NCBI RefSeq assembly: GCF_010977555.1
Contig: NZ_CP048815.1
Span: 4,270,501-4,334,500 of the forward strand
Length of the DNA: 64,000 nt
From: Caulobacter rhizosphaerae
GTDB lineage: Bacteria > Pseudomonadota > Alphaproteobacteria > Caulobacterales > Caulobacteraceae
Reading direction: 5' to 3'
Each line of letters starts with the position of its first letter. Positions within the stretch are counted from its first letter, which is position 1. Positions 7,926 through 17,274 of this stretch are shown here, piece after piece. The translations under genes and the position numbers were made by a program. The notes under the pieces are model-generated. The model worked only from the letters and a program-made list of their open reading frames with translations, searched no databases and was not told where the DNA came from.

Positions 7926-9500
7926 CTAGGGCTGGGCGTCGCAGGCCGGGGCCGAGCCGCTGCCGGCGCGCGGCGCCTGGGCCGTCGGGGCCAGGACTTC
8001 CCACTCCTGCACGGCCAGGCCGGCATGGGTTCCCTGAGCGCCGGAAGCGTCGAACACCGCCCGGACGCACCGGGCGGTCACCGCCGCGAACGTGGCGGAC
8101 TGGAAACCATCGACGCCGGTCCCGAAGCCCTTGGGAGCGCGCACCGGCTTCCAGCCGCCGTCCCAATATTCCATCCGCCAAGCCTTCGGCGGGGCGACGC
8201 CCACGCCCGCCCCGGCCGGCTGGTCGGCCCAGAACCGGATGCGGGCGCCGTTCAGGGTCACCGGCCGGTCGAAACGGTACTCGATCCACTGGCTGGCGGG
8301 ATTGTGCGGCGTCCAGCTGCCCCACAGGTCCGGCGGCAGAGGCGCGTCGCGGACGAGGCCGTCGTTCAGCGCCTTGATCCAGTACTGCACCGGCACCGGC
8401 GCGTTGGACGCCGTGGGCGTGGCCATCGCCGCGATGTTGCGGGTCGGCGCCGGCGGCGGCCCTGGGCGCTTGGTCGGGGTGACCGGCAGGATGACCGGCG
8501 GGCTGACGCTGTCGTCCCAGTCCATCCTGTCGATCGCCACGCTGCGACGGAAGTGCCCGCCGCCGGCCGCGTCGGCCGTGTGGTAGGCCAGCCACCACTG
8601 ACCCTTGAATTCCACTGCGCCCGCATGGGAGGTGGTCGAGGACACCGGCCGCAGGATCACCCCGCGATAGGTCCAGGGCCCGAGCGGCGACGGCGCGGTC
8701 CCGTAGGCGATGCAGGCATGGTAGACGGCCGGCGTGCAATCCGACCGCGGCCCGGCCCGGTTGCCGGCATAGAGCATGTAGTAGACGCCCTTGCGCTTCA
8801 TCAGCCACGGGGCCTCGAAGAAGCCGTCCAGGCTGTCGACCTTCACCTCCGGCCCCTTGGGCGTGACCATGTCGGCCGCCAGCTCGATGCCGCGCAGCTG
8901 GCCGAACGTGCCCCAGTAGAGGTAGACCCGGCCGTCGTCGTCGACGATCGCCGTGGGATCGATGTTCTGGATGTCGTTGGCGACCGGCGTCGTCTGCGAG
9001 ACGATCGGTCCGGCCGGGTGGGCGTCGGTCCAGGGTCCGGCGGGGCTGTCGGCCACGGCGACACCGATGGCGAACCGGTCCTTGGCGTCGCTCTTGGCCT
9101 GCAGGACCGGGGCGTAGAGGTAGAACTTGCCGTCGCGCCCCGGGACGATCTGGCCGGCATAGGCCCGCCCGGGCTCGGCCCAATGGAATACCGCCTCCGG
9201 CCGCGCGATCGCCGGGTAGTGCAGCCAGTCGCCCGACGCCGGATCGCGGGTCGAAAGCGCCTGCCATTCGTCCATGATGAAGTCGTTGACGTCGGCCGGC
9301 GCCTCGTCGCGGCCGGCCAGGATCCACAGGGTGTCGCCGACCACCACGGGAGCGGGGTCGGTCGAATAGTACCGGCCGTCCGCGAGGATCGGGTTGCCGG
9401 CGGCGTGCACGGCCACCGGCTGGGCGGCGGCCGGCGTCAGCGTCGCCAGGGCGCAGGCCAGGCCGGCGCTCCAGGCGACCGGGGCCAGGTCATTCCTCAT
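7926..9500 (-). CDS. GH43-family glycosidase with C-terminal beta-sandwich module
   Basis: 524 residues, secreted (signal peptide through LTPAAAQP). The five-bladed propeller shows the three acidic residues: Asp in YYSTDPAPVV near residue 46 (base), Asp in NIDPTAIVDDDGRVYLYWG (pKa modulator) and Glu in GFFEAPWLMKRKGVYYMLYAG (acid). Residues from about 350 onward (QYWIKALNDG, SQWIEYRFDRPVTLNGARIRFWA) form a discoidin-like carbohydrate-binding module. GH43 covers alpha-L-arabinofuranosidases, beta-xylosidases and exo-beta-1,3-galactanases. With GH127 and hydroxyproline genes nearby, an arabinofuranosidase or galactanase is most likely. Its ATG lies inside the last codons of the upstream DUF885 gene (ATGAGGAATGA, 11-bp overlap), pointing to coupled translation. 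Confidence 0.9.
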   Translation of the reverse strand: MRNDLAPVAWSAGLACALATLTPAAAQPVAVHAAGNPILADGRYYSTDPAPVVVGDTLWILAGRDEAPADVNDFIMDEWQALSTRDPASGDWLHYPAIARPEAVFHWAEPGRAYAGQIVPGRDGKFYLYAPVLQAKSDAKDRFAIGVAVADSPAGPWTDAHPAGPIVSQTTPVANDIQNIDPTAIVDDDGRVYLYWGTFGQLRGIELAADMVTPKGPEVKVDSLDGFFEAPWLMKRKGVYYMLYAGNRAGPRSDCTPAVYHACIAYGTAPSPLGPWTYRGVILRPVSSTTSHAGAVEFKGQWWLAYHTADAAGGGHFRRSVAIDRMDWDDSVSPPVILPVTPTKRPGPPPAPTRNIAAMATPTASNAPVPVQYWIKALNDGLVRDAPLPPDLWGSWTPHNPASQWIEYRFDRPVTLNGARIRFWADQPAGAGVGVAPPKAWRMEYWDGGWKPVRAPKGFGTGVDGFQSATFAAVTARCVRAVFDASGAQGTHAGLAVQEWEVLAPTAQAPRAGSGSAPACDAQP

Positions 9501-11277
9501 CGGGATAGGGTCCCTTGCCGCCGTCGGCGATCAACTGGTCGACGCGGGCGTCGATCACCGGCAGCGGCACCGACCCCAGCTCCAGGACGGCGTCGTGGAA
9601 GGCGCGGATGTTGAACTTGGGACCCAGCGCCTGCTCGGCCCGCTTGCGCGCGTCGACGAAGGCCAGCATGCCCATGTAGTAGGACAGCGCCTGACCCGGC
9701 CAGGCGATGTAGCGGTCGACCTCGGTCTGGATCTCGTGGTCGGCCATGGCGGTGTTGTCGTGCAGGTACTGCTGGGCCCGCTCGCGGCTCCAGCCCTGGG
9801 TGTGGATGCCGGTGTCGACCACCAGCCGCGCCGCGCGCCACATCTGGTAGCTGAGCATGCCGAACCGGTCGTAGGGCGTCTCGTACAGGCCCATGTCCTC
9901 GCCCAGCGCCTCGGAATACAGCGCCCAGCCCTCGCCATAGGCCGACAGGTAAGTGTCGCGGCGATAGGCCGGCAAGTCCTTGTTCTCGGCCGCCAGCGGC
10001 ATCTGGAAGGCGTGGCCCGGCGCGCTCTCGTGCAGGGTCAGGGCCATCAGCGAGTACAGCGGCCGGGACGGCAGGTTGTAGGTGTTGACCAGATAGATGC
10101 CAGGGCCGCCGCGGCCGCCGGTGTAGAAGGGCGCGATCTCGTCGGGCACCGGGCGGATGGCGAAGCGGCTGCGCGGCAGGTGGCCGAACCATTGCGAGGC
10201 CTTGCCGTCGAAGCTCTTGGCGTCCCAGGCCGCGCGGTCCAGCAGGTCCTGGGGCGTCTTGGCGTAGAAGCGCGGGTCGGTCCGCAGATAGGTCAGGAAG
10301 GCCGGAAGGTCGCTGTCGAACTTCACCTCCTTCATCACGTCCAGCATCCGCGCGCGGATCTTGGCGACCTCGGCCAGGCCGATCTGGTGGATCTGGTCCG
10401 GCGTCAGGTCGGTGGTGGTGAACTCGCGCACCTTGGACTGGTAGTAGGCCTTGCCGTCGGGCAGGTCGTAGGCCGCGAGAGTCTTTCGCGCGCCGGGGAT
10501 GTAGTCGTCGCGCAGGAAGGCCCGCAGGCGGGCGTGGGCGGGAACCACGGCCTGGGTGATCGCCTCGGCCGCCTCGCGGCGCAGTGCGGCCTGGACGGCC
10601 GGCGGGATGTTGGCCGGCAGGGTCTTGAACGGCGCGTAGAAGGGCGAGGCCTCGGGCGTGGCGGCGTCGGCCACCAGGGCCACGCCGGCGTCGCGCCCCT
10701 GCAAGGTCACCTGGGCCGGGGTGAAGCCGCGCGCCAGCCCGGCGCGCATGTTGACGATCTGTTGGTCGTAATAGCGCGGGATGTCGCGCATCATCGCGAT
10801 GTAGCCGCGATAGTCCGCCTCGGTCCTGAAGCTGCCGCGCGCCGATTCCGCGACGTCGCCCCAGAAGCTGCTGTCGGCGTTCAGCGGTTTTTCGTATTCG
10901 CGGTACTGCTGCTCGGCCAGCAGGGCGTCGATCTGGCCCTTGTAGACGGCGTAGTTGGCCTGGTTCTTCTTCGACAGCTTGGCGACCGGCAGGTCGGCCA
11001 GCTGCCGGGCCGTCGTGGTCCAGCGGGCCAGCCGCGCGGCCTGGATCGCCGGACCGACATCGGGGAGCTTGAAGGCGTCGGTCTTGGGGCCGTCTTCGCT
11101 GGGTCCGGTCTGGGCCAGGCGCCAGGCGTATTCCTCGCTGGAGATCGCCTCGAAGCGCTTGTCCGCCGAACCGGCCTGCGCGGCCGGAGGACCGGCCAGG
11201 GCCGTGGAAGCGACCAGCATCGGCGCGGTCGCCGCCACGCACGCGACCGTCGTATCGAAAAGCCCGGTTCGCCGCAT
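9490..11277 (-). CDS. DUF885 family protein, putative zinc peptidase
   Basis: 595 residues with an N-terminal signal peptide (VACVAATAPMLVASTALAG). The DUF885 hallmark HESAPGHAFQ is present near residue 420, preceded by LYSLMALTL, as in M32-like metalloprotease folds; the downstream YLSAYGEGWALYSEALG supplies the second acidic element. Members are secreted or lipoprotein peptidase-like enzymes, mostly uncharacterised. Within an operon of glycosidases, opposite a prolyl-peptidase-like gene and a peptide transporter, trimming of deglycosylated Hyp/Pro-rich peptides is plausible. It starts 2 bp after the Ldh-family stop, with its ribosome site (AGAAGGGC) inside that gene's end. Confidence 0.88.
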   Translation of the reverse strand: MRRTGLFDTTVACVAATAPMLVASTALAGPPAAQAGSADKRFEAISSEEYAWRLAQTGPSEDGPKTDAFKLPDVGPAIQAARLARWTTTARQLADLPVAKLSKKNQANYAVYKGQIDALLAEQQYREYEKPLNADSSFWGDVAESARGSFRTEADYRGYIAMMRDIPRYYDQQIVNMRAGLARGFTPAQVTLQGRDAGVALVADAATPEASPFYAPFKTLPANIPPAVQAALRREAAEAITQAVVPAHARLRAFLRDDYIPGARKTLAAYDLPDGKAYYQSKVREFTTTDLTPDQIHQIGLAEVAKIRARMLDVMKEVKFDSDLPAFLTYLRTDPRFYAKTPQDLLDRAAWDAKSFDGKASQWFGHLPRSRFAIRPVPDEIAPFYTGGRGGPGIYLVNTYNLPSRPLYSLMALTLHESAPGHAFQMPLAAENKDLPAYRRDTYLSAYGEGWALYSEALGEDMGLYETPYDRFGMLSYQMWRAARLVVDTGIHTQGWSRERAQQYLHDNTAMADHEIQTEVDRYIAWPGQALSYYMGMLAFVDARKRAEQALGPKFNIRAFHDAVLELGSVPLPVIDARVDQLIADGGKGPYPDEE

Positions 11278-11279
11278 CT

Positions 11280-12317
11280 TCAGCCCTTCTGCTCAAGCAA
11301 CATCATGATGTCCCGGTGGAGCGCGCCGGGGATCACCACGCCCTCGCGCAGGCTGCGGGCCCGCGCGGCGTAGCGGCGCTGCGACGGCAGCCGCGCGCCC
11401 TGGGCCTCGATCGCCTCGAACATCGCCTCGGCCCGCGCCAAGTGGTCGGCCAGCGCCCCGCCCAGGAAGCCCGCCGGATCCAGGGCGATGATCAGCTCCC
11501 CGCCGATCGGCGAGCCGCCGCGTCCCGCGTCGGCGGCCAGGGATTGCTGGCTGGTCATGTCGCCGATCAGGGGTCCAGCCAGCAGTTCGACCATCGCGGC
11601 CAGGGCCGAGCCCTTGTGGCCGCCGAAGGTGCGCATCGCGCCGCCCAGCACCGCCTCGGCCACGGTCGTGGCGGCCCCGTCGGCGTCATAGCCCCAGTGG
11701 TCCGGCACGGGTCGGCCGGCGCGGCGATGCAGCTCGATCTCGCCCCGCGCCACCGCGCTGGTGGCGAAGTCGAAGACGAACGGGTCCCGGCCCGGCCGCG
11801 GCCAGCCGAAGGCGATCGGATTGGTGCCGAACACCGGGCGCGTCCCGCCCTCCGGCGCGACCCAGGCATGGCTCGGCGTGAAGGCCAGCGCGGCCAGGCC
11901 CTCACGGGCCAGCGCCTCGACCTCGGGCCAGAGGGCCGCGAAATGCACGACGTTGTTCAGGGCCAGGGCGGCGATCCCGAAGCGCCGGGCCTTGTCGACC
12001 AGCACGGGACGCCCGCGCTCGAAGGCCAGTTGCGCGAAGCCGCCGCCGCCATCGACCCTCGCCAGGGCCGGCGCCGGTTCGTCCAGGACAGGTTCGGCGT
12101 CGACCGAAACCACGCCCTTGGCGATGCTGTTGGCGGCCACCAGCAGGCGATAGACACCGTGCGAAGCGCAGCCGTCACGCTCGCCGGCCACCATGGTCTC
12201 GGCGACGGCGTCGACATGGGCCGCCGACAGGCCCGTGGCGCTCAGGACCTGACGCGCCAGCGCCCGGACGTCATCGAGCGAAAGCCTGACGCCCTCGAGT
12301 CCGCCGTCCAGGCTCAC
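11280..12317 (-). CDS. Ldh-family NAD(P)-dependent oxidoreductase (malate/L-lactate dehydrogenase type)
   Basis: 345 residues, cytoplasmic. The Ldh_2 fold is recognisable from HVDAVAETMVAGERDGCASHGVYRL (catalytic His region), NNVVHFAAL, the substrate/cofactor segment FTPSHAWVAPEGGTRPVFGTNP and FGGHKGSALAAMVELLAG. The family includes delta-1-pyrroline-2-carboxylate/piperideine-2-carboxylate reductases, diketogulonate reductases and malate/ureidoglycolate dehydrogenases. Because the operon seems to serve a hydroxyproline- and proline-rich substrate, reduction of a cyclic imino acid to proline is an attractive guess, but a sugar-acid reductase is equally possible. The GTG start overlaps the GH127 stop by 4 bp (GTGA). 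Confidence 0.85.
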   Translation of the reverse strand: MSLDGGLEGVRLSLDDVRALARQVLSATGLSAAHVDAVAETMVAGERDGCASHGVYRLLVAANSIAKGVVSVDAEPVLDEPAPALARVDGGGGFAQLAFERGRPVLVDKARRFGIAALALNNVVHFAALWPEVEALAREGLAALAFTPSHAWVAPEGGTRPVFGTNPIAFGWPRPGRDPFVFDFATSAVARGEIELHRRAGRPVPDHWGYDADGAATTVAEAVLGGAMRTFGGHKGSALAAMVELLAGPLIGDMTSQQSLAADAGRGGSPIGGELIIALDPAGFLGGALADHLARAEAMFEAIEAQGARLPSQRRYAARARSLREGVVIPGALHRDIMMLLEQKG

Positions 12318-14686
12318 GCCGTGGACGCGGGCTTGGCGGCGAACAGCTGCACGCCGAACACCGGTCCGGCCGTGCTGCGCTCACGCGGTACGAACCGCAC
12401 CCGGACCTTCGTCTTGCCCTTGGTCAGGGCCTCGGGCAGCGGATATTCGACGTCGAAGAACTTGCCGGGACGGTCGGCCTCCAGATGCTGCGAGGCGACC
12501 TTGACGTTGTCGACCAGGATGTCGAAGTCGCGCTTGCGCTCGTCGCCCCAGTAGGTCGCCTGCAGGATCAGCGGGCCGGGCCGCAGCTTCATGTCGAACT
12601 CGAAGAAGCCGCCCGAGCGGGCGTCGCGGCCGTTCCGGTTGCGATAGGCCACCGGATAGGACAGCTCGGAGGTCAGGCTGTGGTCGCGCTCGGGCTGCAT
12701 CTCGCCCAGGTGCATGATGTCGACCGACCGGGCGCTGATGTCCTTGGCCCGGGCCTGATCAGCCAGGAACGCGGCCTCCTCGGTCTTCCAGGCGTCCTCG
12801 GTGAAGCGCTTGAAATAGACCGCGCTGCGGCGCTCGTACTGGCTGTAGAACGGCACGAAGTTCAGGTCGCCGGGCCGGCCGACGCCCCGGGCGACATAGA
12901 GCGCCTTTTCCGGCGCCGTGGGCTGGAAGCCCGCCAGCACCGCCTCGCCGACCAGGGCCGGATCCACGCCCTTCCAGGGTTCGCTGTTGGGACCCAGGTC
13001 GGCCGCCAGCACCATCGGTCCGCGCACCACCGCCACCGTGGACTCGTCGCCCGGCGTCGCTTCCAGGCGCAGGTCGAGCGGCAGGGTGATGGCCACCACG
13101 TCGCCGGTCCGCCAGCGGCGGTCCACAAGGGCGTAGCCGCCGACCATCTCGGCCGTGACGGCCTGGCCATTGACGCTGACCTTGGCCTGGCCGTTCGCCC
13201 AACTCGGAACGCGCAGGGCGATCGTGAAGCGTCCGGGCTTGGCCAGCTTGGTCAAGGTCAGGCGCGATTCCGGTTCGTAGGGATAGCGGGTCTCGAGCTT
13301 CAGGCCCGCGCCGCGCGCCTTCCACTGGGCCTCGGCCGGGATGTAGAGGTTGACCAGCAAGGTCCCCTCGCCTTCCCAGAAGATCGACTCGCCGTGCTTG
13401 GCGTGGCTTTCCATGCCGGTGCCGACGCAGCACCAGAAGGCGTCGTCGTCATTGGTCGAATAGCCCCGGTCCGCGCCGGTCAGCAGCGGCGTCATGTAGG
13501 TGAAGCCGCCGGTCTTGGGGTTCTGCGCGGCCATCACGTGGTTGAGGTGGGCGCGCTCATAATAGTCGAACAGCCCGCCTTCCGGCCGCCAGCTGTAGAG
13601 CTGCCGGGTCAGCTTGAGCATGTTGTAGGTGTTGCAGTGCTCGCAGGTCTGTTCGCTGATGTGGGCGGCGATGGTGTCGGGCGCGGCGAAGTACTCGCGG
13701 TCGGCGTTGCCGCCGATCACGTAGCTGTGGTGTTGGGTGACCGTCGTCCAGAAGAACCGCGCGGCCGCCGCATCCTGCGGCTTGCCGGTCAGTTCGTACA
13801 GCCGTCCCAGCCCGATCAGCTTGGGCACCTGGGTGTTCGCGTGGAAATTGGCCAGTTGGTCCTGCTGGGCGACCAGCGGGTCCAGCACCTTGCGGTCGTA
13901 GATCCGTTCGGCGACGACCAGCCAGCGGCGATCGCCGGTGCGGGCGTAGAGCTCGGCATAGCTCTCGTTGAGGCCGCCATATTCGCAGCCCAGCAGGGTC
14001 TGCATCTGCTCGTCGTTCAGCGCGGCGAACACGCGCTCGAAATAGCCGCCCAGGCCCACCGCGACCTCCAGCGCCTGCGGGTTTCCCCAGGCGCGATGCA
14101 CGTCCAGCAGGCCGGCGAAGGTCTTGTGCACCGTATAGAGCGGCGACCAGGAGCCGTTCAGGTCGAAGCCGCCCGAGCGGATGTCGCCCTTCATCACCTC
14201 GCCGAAGATCTCCTCGCCGTCGACGACCGTACCGTCCTTGCGCTTGCGCTGCAGGGCGCCGACATAGCCCGTGCCGCGCTTGGCCTGGGCCCTGGCCAGC
14301 TCGCTGACGATATAGTCGGCGCGTCGGCGGCATTCGGCGTCGCCCGTCTGCTCGTACATGACGACCAGGGCCGACATGTAGTGGCCCAGCGTATGGCCCG
14401 CGATGGTGTCGGACTCCCATCCGCCATAGATTTCGCCCTTGGCCGGCAGGCCGGCGAAGGTCATGAAGTTGTGCAGGAAGCGGTCGGGGCTCAACCGCAG
14501 CAGATAGGCGCGATTGACCTCCACCGCGGTCGCGTAGTCCGACGGCAGCAGGCGGACCGACGACAGCGGCAGTGGCGCGGCCTTGGCGGGAAGGGACGCG
14601 CCACGGGCCTTGGCCAGGGCGCTGATCGGCTGGGCCATCCCGGCGAACGCCGCGGCCGTCAGCATCAGATCGCGGCGTGTCGCCAT
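12314..14686 (-). CDS. GH127 beta-L-arabinofuranosidase
   Basis: 790 residues. I chose ATG 14686, preceded by GGGGGAAGAG. It begins MATRRDLMLTAAAFAG, a twin-arginine-type export signal; a longer frame from 14776 would pass through the operator. GH127 signatures: TCEHCNTYNMLKL (Glu349, Cys351) and FWCCVGTGMESHAKHGESIFWE (Cys419, Cys420). In the founding enzyme HypBA1 of Bifidobacterium longum, the equivalent Glu and Cys residues bind zinc and one Cys is the nucleophile; that enzyme removes beta-L-arabinofuranose from hydroxyproline-linked oligosaccharides of extensins. The C terminus carries an extra beta-rich module (QATYWGDERKRDFDI). It leads the five-gene operon and is the strongest single clue to the substrate. 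Confidence 0.93.
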   Translation of the reverse strand: MATRRDLMLTAAAFAGMAQPISALAKARGASLPAKAAPLPLSSVRLLPSDYATAVEVNRAYLLRLSPDRFLHNFMTFAGLPAKGEIYGGWESDTIAGHTLGHYMSALVVMYEQTGDAECRRRADYIVSELARAQAKRGTGYVGALQRKRKDGTVVDGEEIFGEVMKGDIRSGGFDLNGSWSPLYTVHKTFAGLLDVHRAWGNPQALEVAVGLGGYFERVFAALNDEQMQTLLGCEYGGLNESYAELYARTGDRRWLVVAERIYDRKVLDPLVAQQDQLANFHANTQVPKLIGLGRLYELTGKPQDAAAARFFWTTVTQHHSYVIGGNADREYFAAPDTIAAHISEQTCEHCNTYNMLKLTRQLYSWRPEGGLFDYYERAHLNHVMAAQNPKTGGFTYMTPLLTGADRGYSTNDDDAFWCCVGTGMESHAKHGESIFWEGEGTLLVNLYIPAEAQWKARGAGLKLETRYPYEPESRLTLTKLAKPGRFTIALRVPSWANGQAKVSVNGQAVTAEMVGGYALVDRRWRTGDVVAITLPLDLRLEATPGDESTVAVVRGPMVLAADLGPNSEPWKGVDPALVGEAVLAGFQPTAPEKALYVARGVGRPGDLNFVPFYSQYERRSAVYFKRFTEDAWKTEEAAFLADQARAKDISARSVDIMHLGEMQPERDHSLTSELSYPVAYRNRNGRDARSGGFFEFDMKLRPGPLILQATYWGDERKRDFDILVDNVKVASQHLEADRPGKFFDVEYPLPEALTKGKTKVRVRFVPRERSTAGPVFGVQLFAAKPASTA

Positions 14687-14702
14687 TGCTCTTCCCCCAT
14701 AT

Positions 14703-14746
14703 TTGATACCGTATACGATCTTAGGGTCACGTCGCTCGCTCGTCAA
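14703..14746 (-). promoter_or_regulatory. Promoter and operator for the GH127 operon
   Basis: On the minus strand TTGACG (14746-14741) is followed by ATCGTATACGGTATCAA (14721-14705). Here the operator lies downstream of the -35, over the expected -10/start region and 19 nt before the start codon: the geometry of a repressor site. TCGTATAC is shared with sites 332-348 and 2337-2352. Confidence 0.6.
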
Positions 14747-14813
14747 TCTGGCGTATGGCGCCGCTGGCCGGGACACGTCTGGTCACGCTCTTGCCAGGGA
14801 GCATATTCGTCTG

Positions 14814-14840
14814 ACTATATATCGTATAATCTTCTTGACG
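14814..14840 (+). promoter_or_regulatory. Operator plus -35 box for the peptidase/transporter operon
   Basis: CTATATATCGTATAA (up to 14829), 5 nt, then TTGACG (14835-14840). Arrangement and spacing are identical to the site before receptor 1 and to the minus-strand site before receptor 2. It is divergent from the GH127 promoter, about 100 bp away. Confidence 0.6.
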
Positions 14841-14888
14841 CTGCGAGGGTGAACCGGTTTGTGCGAAGTCGGAATGGGGAGGCGCGGC

Positions 14889-17264
14889 ATGCCGGTGAAC
14901 GGAACATCCAGGACGAGGCCCGGCACGGTCCGCCTTGGCCTCACGGCCCTGGCCCTGGGTCTCGCAACCGCTTCGGCGGCTGGCGGTCAGCCCCTGGCGA
15001 CCGCCTCCACGACGTCCGCCAGCCACGCGCCCCTGCCGCCGATCGCCGAACGCTACCGGCGCGCCGACCTGTTCCTGCGCGGCGGGCTGGGCCGGTACGT
15101 CGTTGACGACAACCTGCAGCCTCGGTTCGTCGCCGACGGTCGGGGCGTCCTCTATCGCCACGGCAAGCCCGGCCAGCGGGTCATCACCTATCTCAACCTG
15201 GCCGACCGCAAGCAGAAGACGGTCGCTGTCGAGGCCGACCTGATCCGCCAGGTCTCGGCGGCCCTGCCGACCGCGCCCACCTCCGCGCCACGCATCGACC
15301 TCGTGGATTTCGACCCGCGCACCGACGCCCTGGTCTTCACCGCCGCCGAAAAGCAGTGGAAGTCGACCCGGGGCGTCCTCGCCGAGACTCCGATCCAGGC
15401 GTTCGATCCGGCCCTGTCGCCGGATGGACGGTTCAAGCTGGTCGCCCGCGACTTCAACCTGTTCGCGGTCGACACCAAGACCGGCCGGGAAGCCGCCCTG
15501 ACCACCGACGGCTCGCGCGAACAGCCCTACGGCCGCGACATTCCGCAGCTGTCGCAGATCCTCAAGGCGGGCGTCGAGGAGCCCGACATGCCGGTCTCGG
15601 CCCAATGGTCGCCCGACAGCCGGCGCATCCTGACCTGGCGGCTGGACACCCGAGGCGTCAAGCGGCTGTCGATCACCCAGCAGAACCCGGGCGGGCTCTA
15701 TCCGCGCAGCTTCTCCTACATCTACCCGTTGGCCGGCGCGGCGACGCTGCCCCAGGCCCAGCGGCTGGTCATCGACGTCGAGCAGGCCTTCCGCGACGGG
15801 GCCGGCAAGATCGTGCCGCTGGCCATCCCGTCCGAGTCCCTGCTCTACCCCGCCGCGCCGGAGATGAGCTGGGACGGCGACCATGTCCGGGCGCAATGGA
15901 CCCAGCGCGGCTATGGCCAGCTGGTCGTCTATTCGGCCGATCCCGTCAGCGGCGCGGCCAGGATCGTGGCCCGCGAGAAGGTCGCGCCGCTGGTCACCGT
16001 CACCTCGTCCAGCCTGCAGCCGGCCTCCGCCCTGGGCGGCGAGCTGGCGATCTCCGAGCGCAGCGGCTGGGCCCAGCTCTATCTGGTCAAGCCCGACGCC
16101 CCCGACGGCGGCAAGGCCCTGACCACCGGGGCCTGGGAGGTGCTGTCGGTCGACCATGTCGACCCGCGGGACGGGCTGCTGGTCACCGGCGTCGGCCGCG
16201 AGAAGGACCGCAACCCTTATTACAAGGCGCTCTATCGCGTTGGCCTGGACGGCGCGCCTCCCCAGTTGCTGACGCCCGAACCGCTCGACCACGAGACCAC
16301 GGTCTCGCCCGACGGCCGCTGGATCCTCGACGAGATGTCCAGCCCGACCGAACCGACCCGCACCGTGCTGCGGGACGCTCGCGACGGGCGCCTGGTGCTG
16401 GAACTGGGCCGGGCCGATCCCAGCGCCCTGTGGGCCACCGGCTTCCGGCCGCCCGAACCGTTCACCGGCGTGGCGGCCGACGGCGTCACCCCGCTGTACG
16501 GCATGATCTTCCGGCCGATCGGCTATGACCCGGCGCGGCGCTATCCGGTGATCGACAACGTCTATACCGGTCCAACCACCACCCAGACCCCGACCTCGTG
16601 GCGCGACTCCGTCTCGGCCGCGGGCAACAGCGTCGCCCAGATCGGCGCGGTGGTGGTGATGATCGACGGCCGGGGAACCTCACGGCGGGGCCAGGCCTTC
16701 CGCCTGCCGGCCTACCAGAACCTGGGCGAGGTGGGCCTGGACGACCACATCGCCATGATCCGGCAGATGGCCGCGAAGGATCCAGGGCCGGACCTGACCC
16801 GGGTGGGCGTGTTCGGCGGCTCGGCCGGCGGCTATGACGCCGCGCGGTTCGTGCTGCGCCGGCCGGAATTCTTCAAGGTCGCCGTCGCCTCTTCGGGCAA
16901 CCACGACCTGCGCCTGGACAAGGCCTGGTGGCCGGAAGTGTCGATGGGCCTGGCGGACGAAGCGACCTGGGAGCGCAACTCCAACATGTCGGTGGCGGGC
17001 AATCTGCAGGGCAAGCTGCTGCTGGTGCACGGCGACATCGACGACAACGTCCCGGTCACCGAAAGCGTCCGCCTGGCCAATGCGATCATCCAGGCGGGCA
17101 AGGACGTCGACCTGGTGATCCTGCCCAACACCACCCACGCGGTCTATCAGCCGTTCTTCTGGCGCAAGCTGCGCGACTACTTCACCCGCAACCTGCTCGA
17201 CGAAGCGCCGCCGGCGGGCCCGCCGCCGGTGCGCCTCGCCGCCGCCCCCACCACCGCGAAATGA
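14889..17264 (+). CDS. S9-family serine peptidase, dipeptidyl-peptidase IV type
   Basis: 791 residues, exported (signal segment RLGLTALALGLATASAAGG). I preferred ATG 14889 (GGGGAGGCGC upstream) to the frame start at 14859. An N-terminal eight-bladed propeller (about residues 60-520, e.g. FDPALSPDGRFKLV, SAQWSPDSRRILTW) precedes the alpha/beta-hydrolase domain. The catalytic triad is visible as Ser645 in VFGGSAGGYDA, Asp718 in HGDIDDNVPV and His750 in NTTHAVY. DPP IV-type enzymes release X-Pro dipeptides; in this setting X-Hyp is the inferred target. It heads an operon with the DUF5695-like gene (10-bp gap) and a POT peptide transporter, a natural cut-and-import set. Confidence 0.92.
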   Translation: MPVNGTSRTRPGTVRLGLTALALGLATASAAGGQPLATASTTSASHAPLPPIAERYRRADLFLRGGLGRYVVDDNLQPRFVADGRGVLYRHGKPGQRVITYLNLADRKQKTVAVEADLIRQVSAALPTAPTSAPRIDLVDFDPRTDALVFTAAEKQWKSTRGVLAETPIQAFDPALSPDGRFKLVARDFNLFAVDTKTGREAALTTDGSREQPYGRDIPQLSQILKAGVEEPDMPVSAQWSPDSRRILTWRLDTRGVKRLSITQQNPGGLYPRSFSYIYPLAGAATLPQAQRLVIDVEQAFRDGAGKIVPLAIPSESLLYPAAPEMSWDGDHVRAQWTQRGYGQLVVYSADPVSGAARIVAREKVAPLVTVTSSSLQPASALGGELAISERSGWAQLYLVKPDAPDGGKALTTGAWEVLSVDHVDPRDGLLVTGVGREKDRNPYYKALYRVGLDGAPPQLLTPEPLDHETTVSPDGRWILDEMSSPTEPTRTVLRDARDGRLVLELGRADPSALWATGFRPPEPFTGVAADGVTPLYGMIFRPIGYDPARRYPVIDNVYTGPTTTQTPTSWRDSVSAAGNSVAQIGAVVVMIDGRGTSRRGQAFRLPAYQNLGEVGLDDHIAMIRQMAAKDPGPDLTRVGVFGGSAGGYDAARFVLRRPEFFKVAVASSGNHDLRLDKAWWPEVSMGLADEATWERNSNMSVAGNLQGKLLLVHGDIDDNVPVTESVRLANAIIQAGKDVDLVILPNTTHAVYQPFFWRKLRDYFTRNLLDEAPPAGPPPVRLAAAPTTAK

Positions 17265-17274
17265 CGAGGCTCCG

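Noticed and set aside
12485..15106. An 873-codon plus-strand frame opposite GH127
   Set aside because: Shadow of GH127, which has the cysteine motifs and an operator-adjacent start; the shadow also runs across the divergent promoter region.
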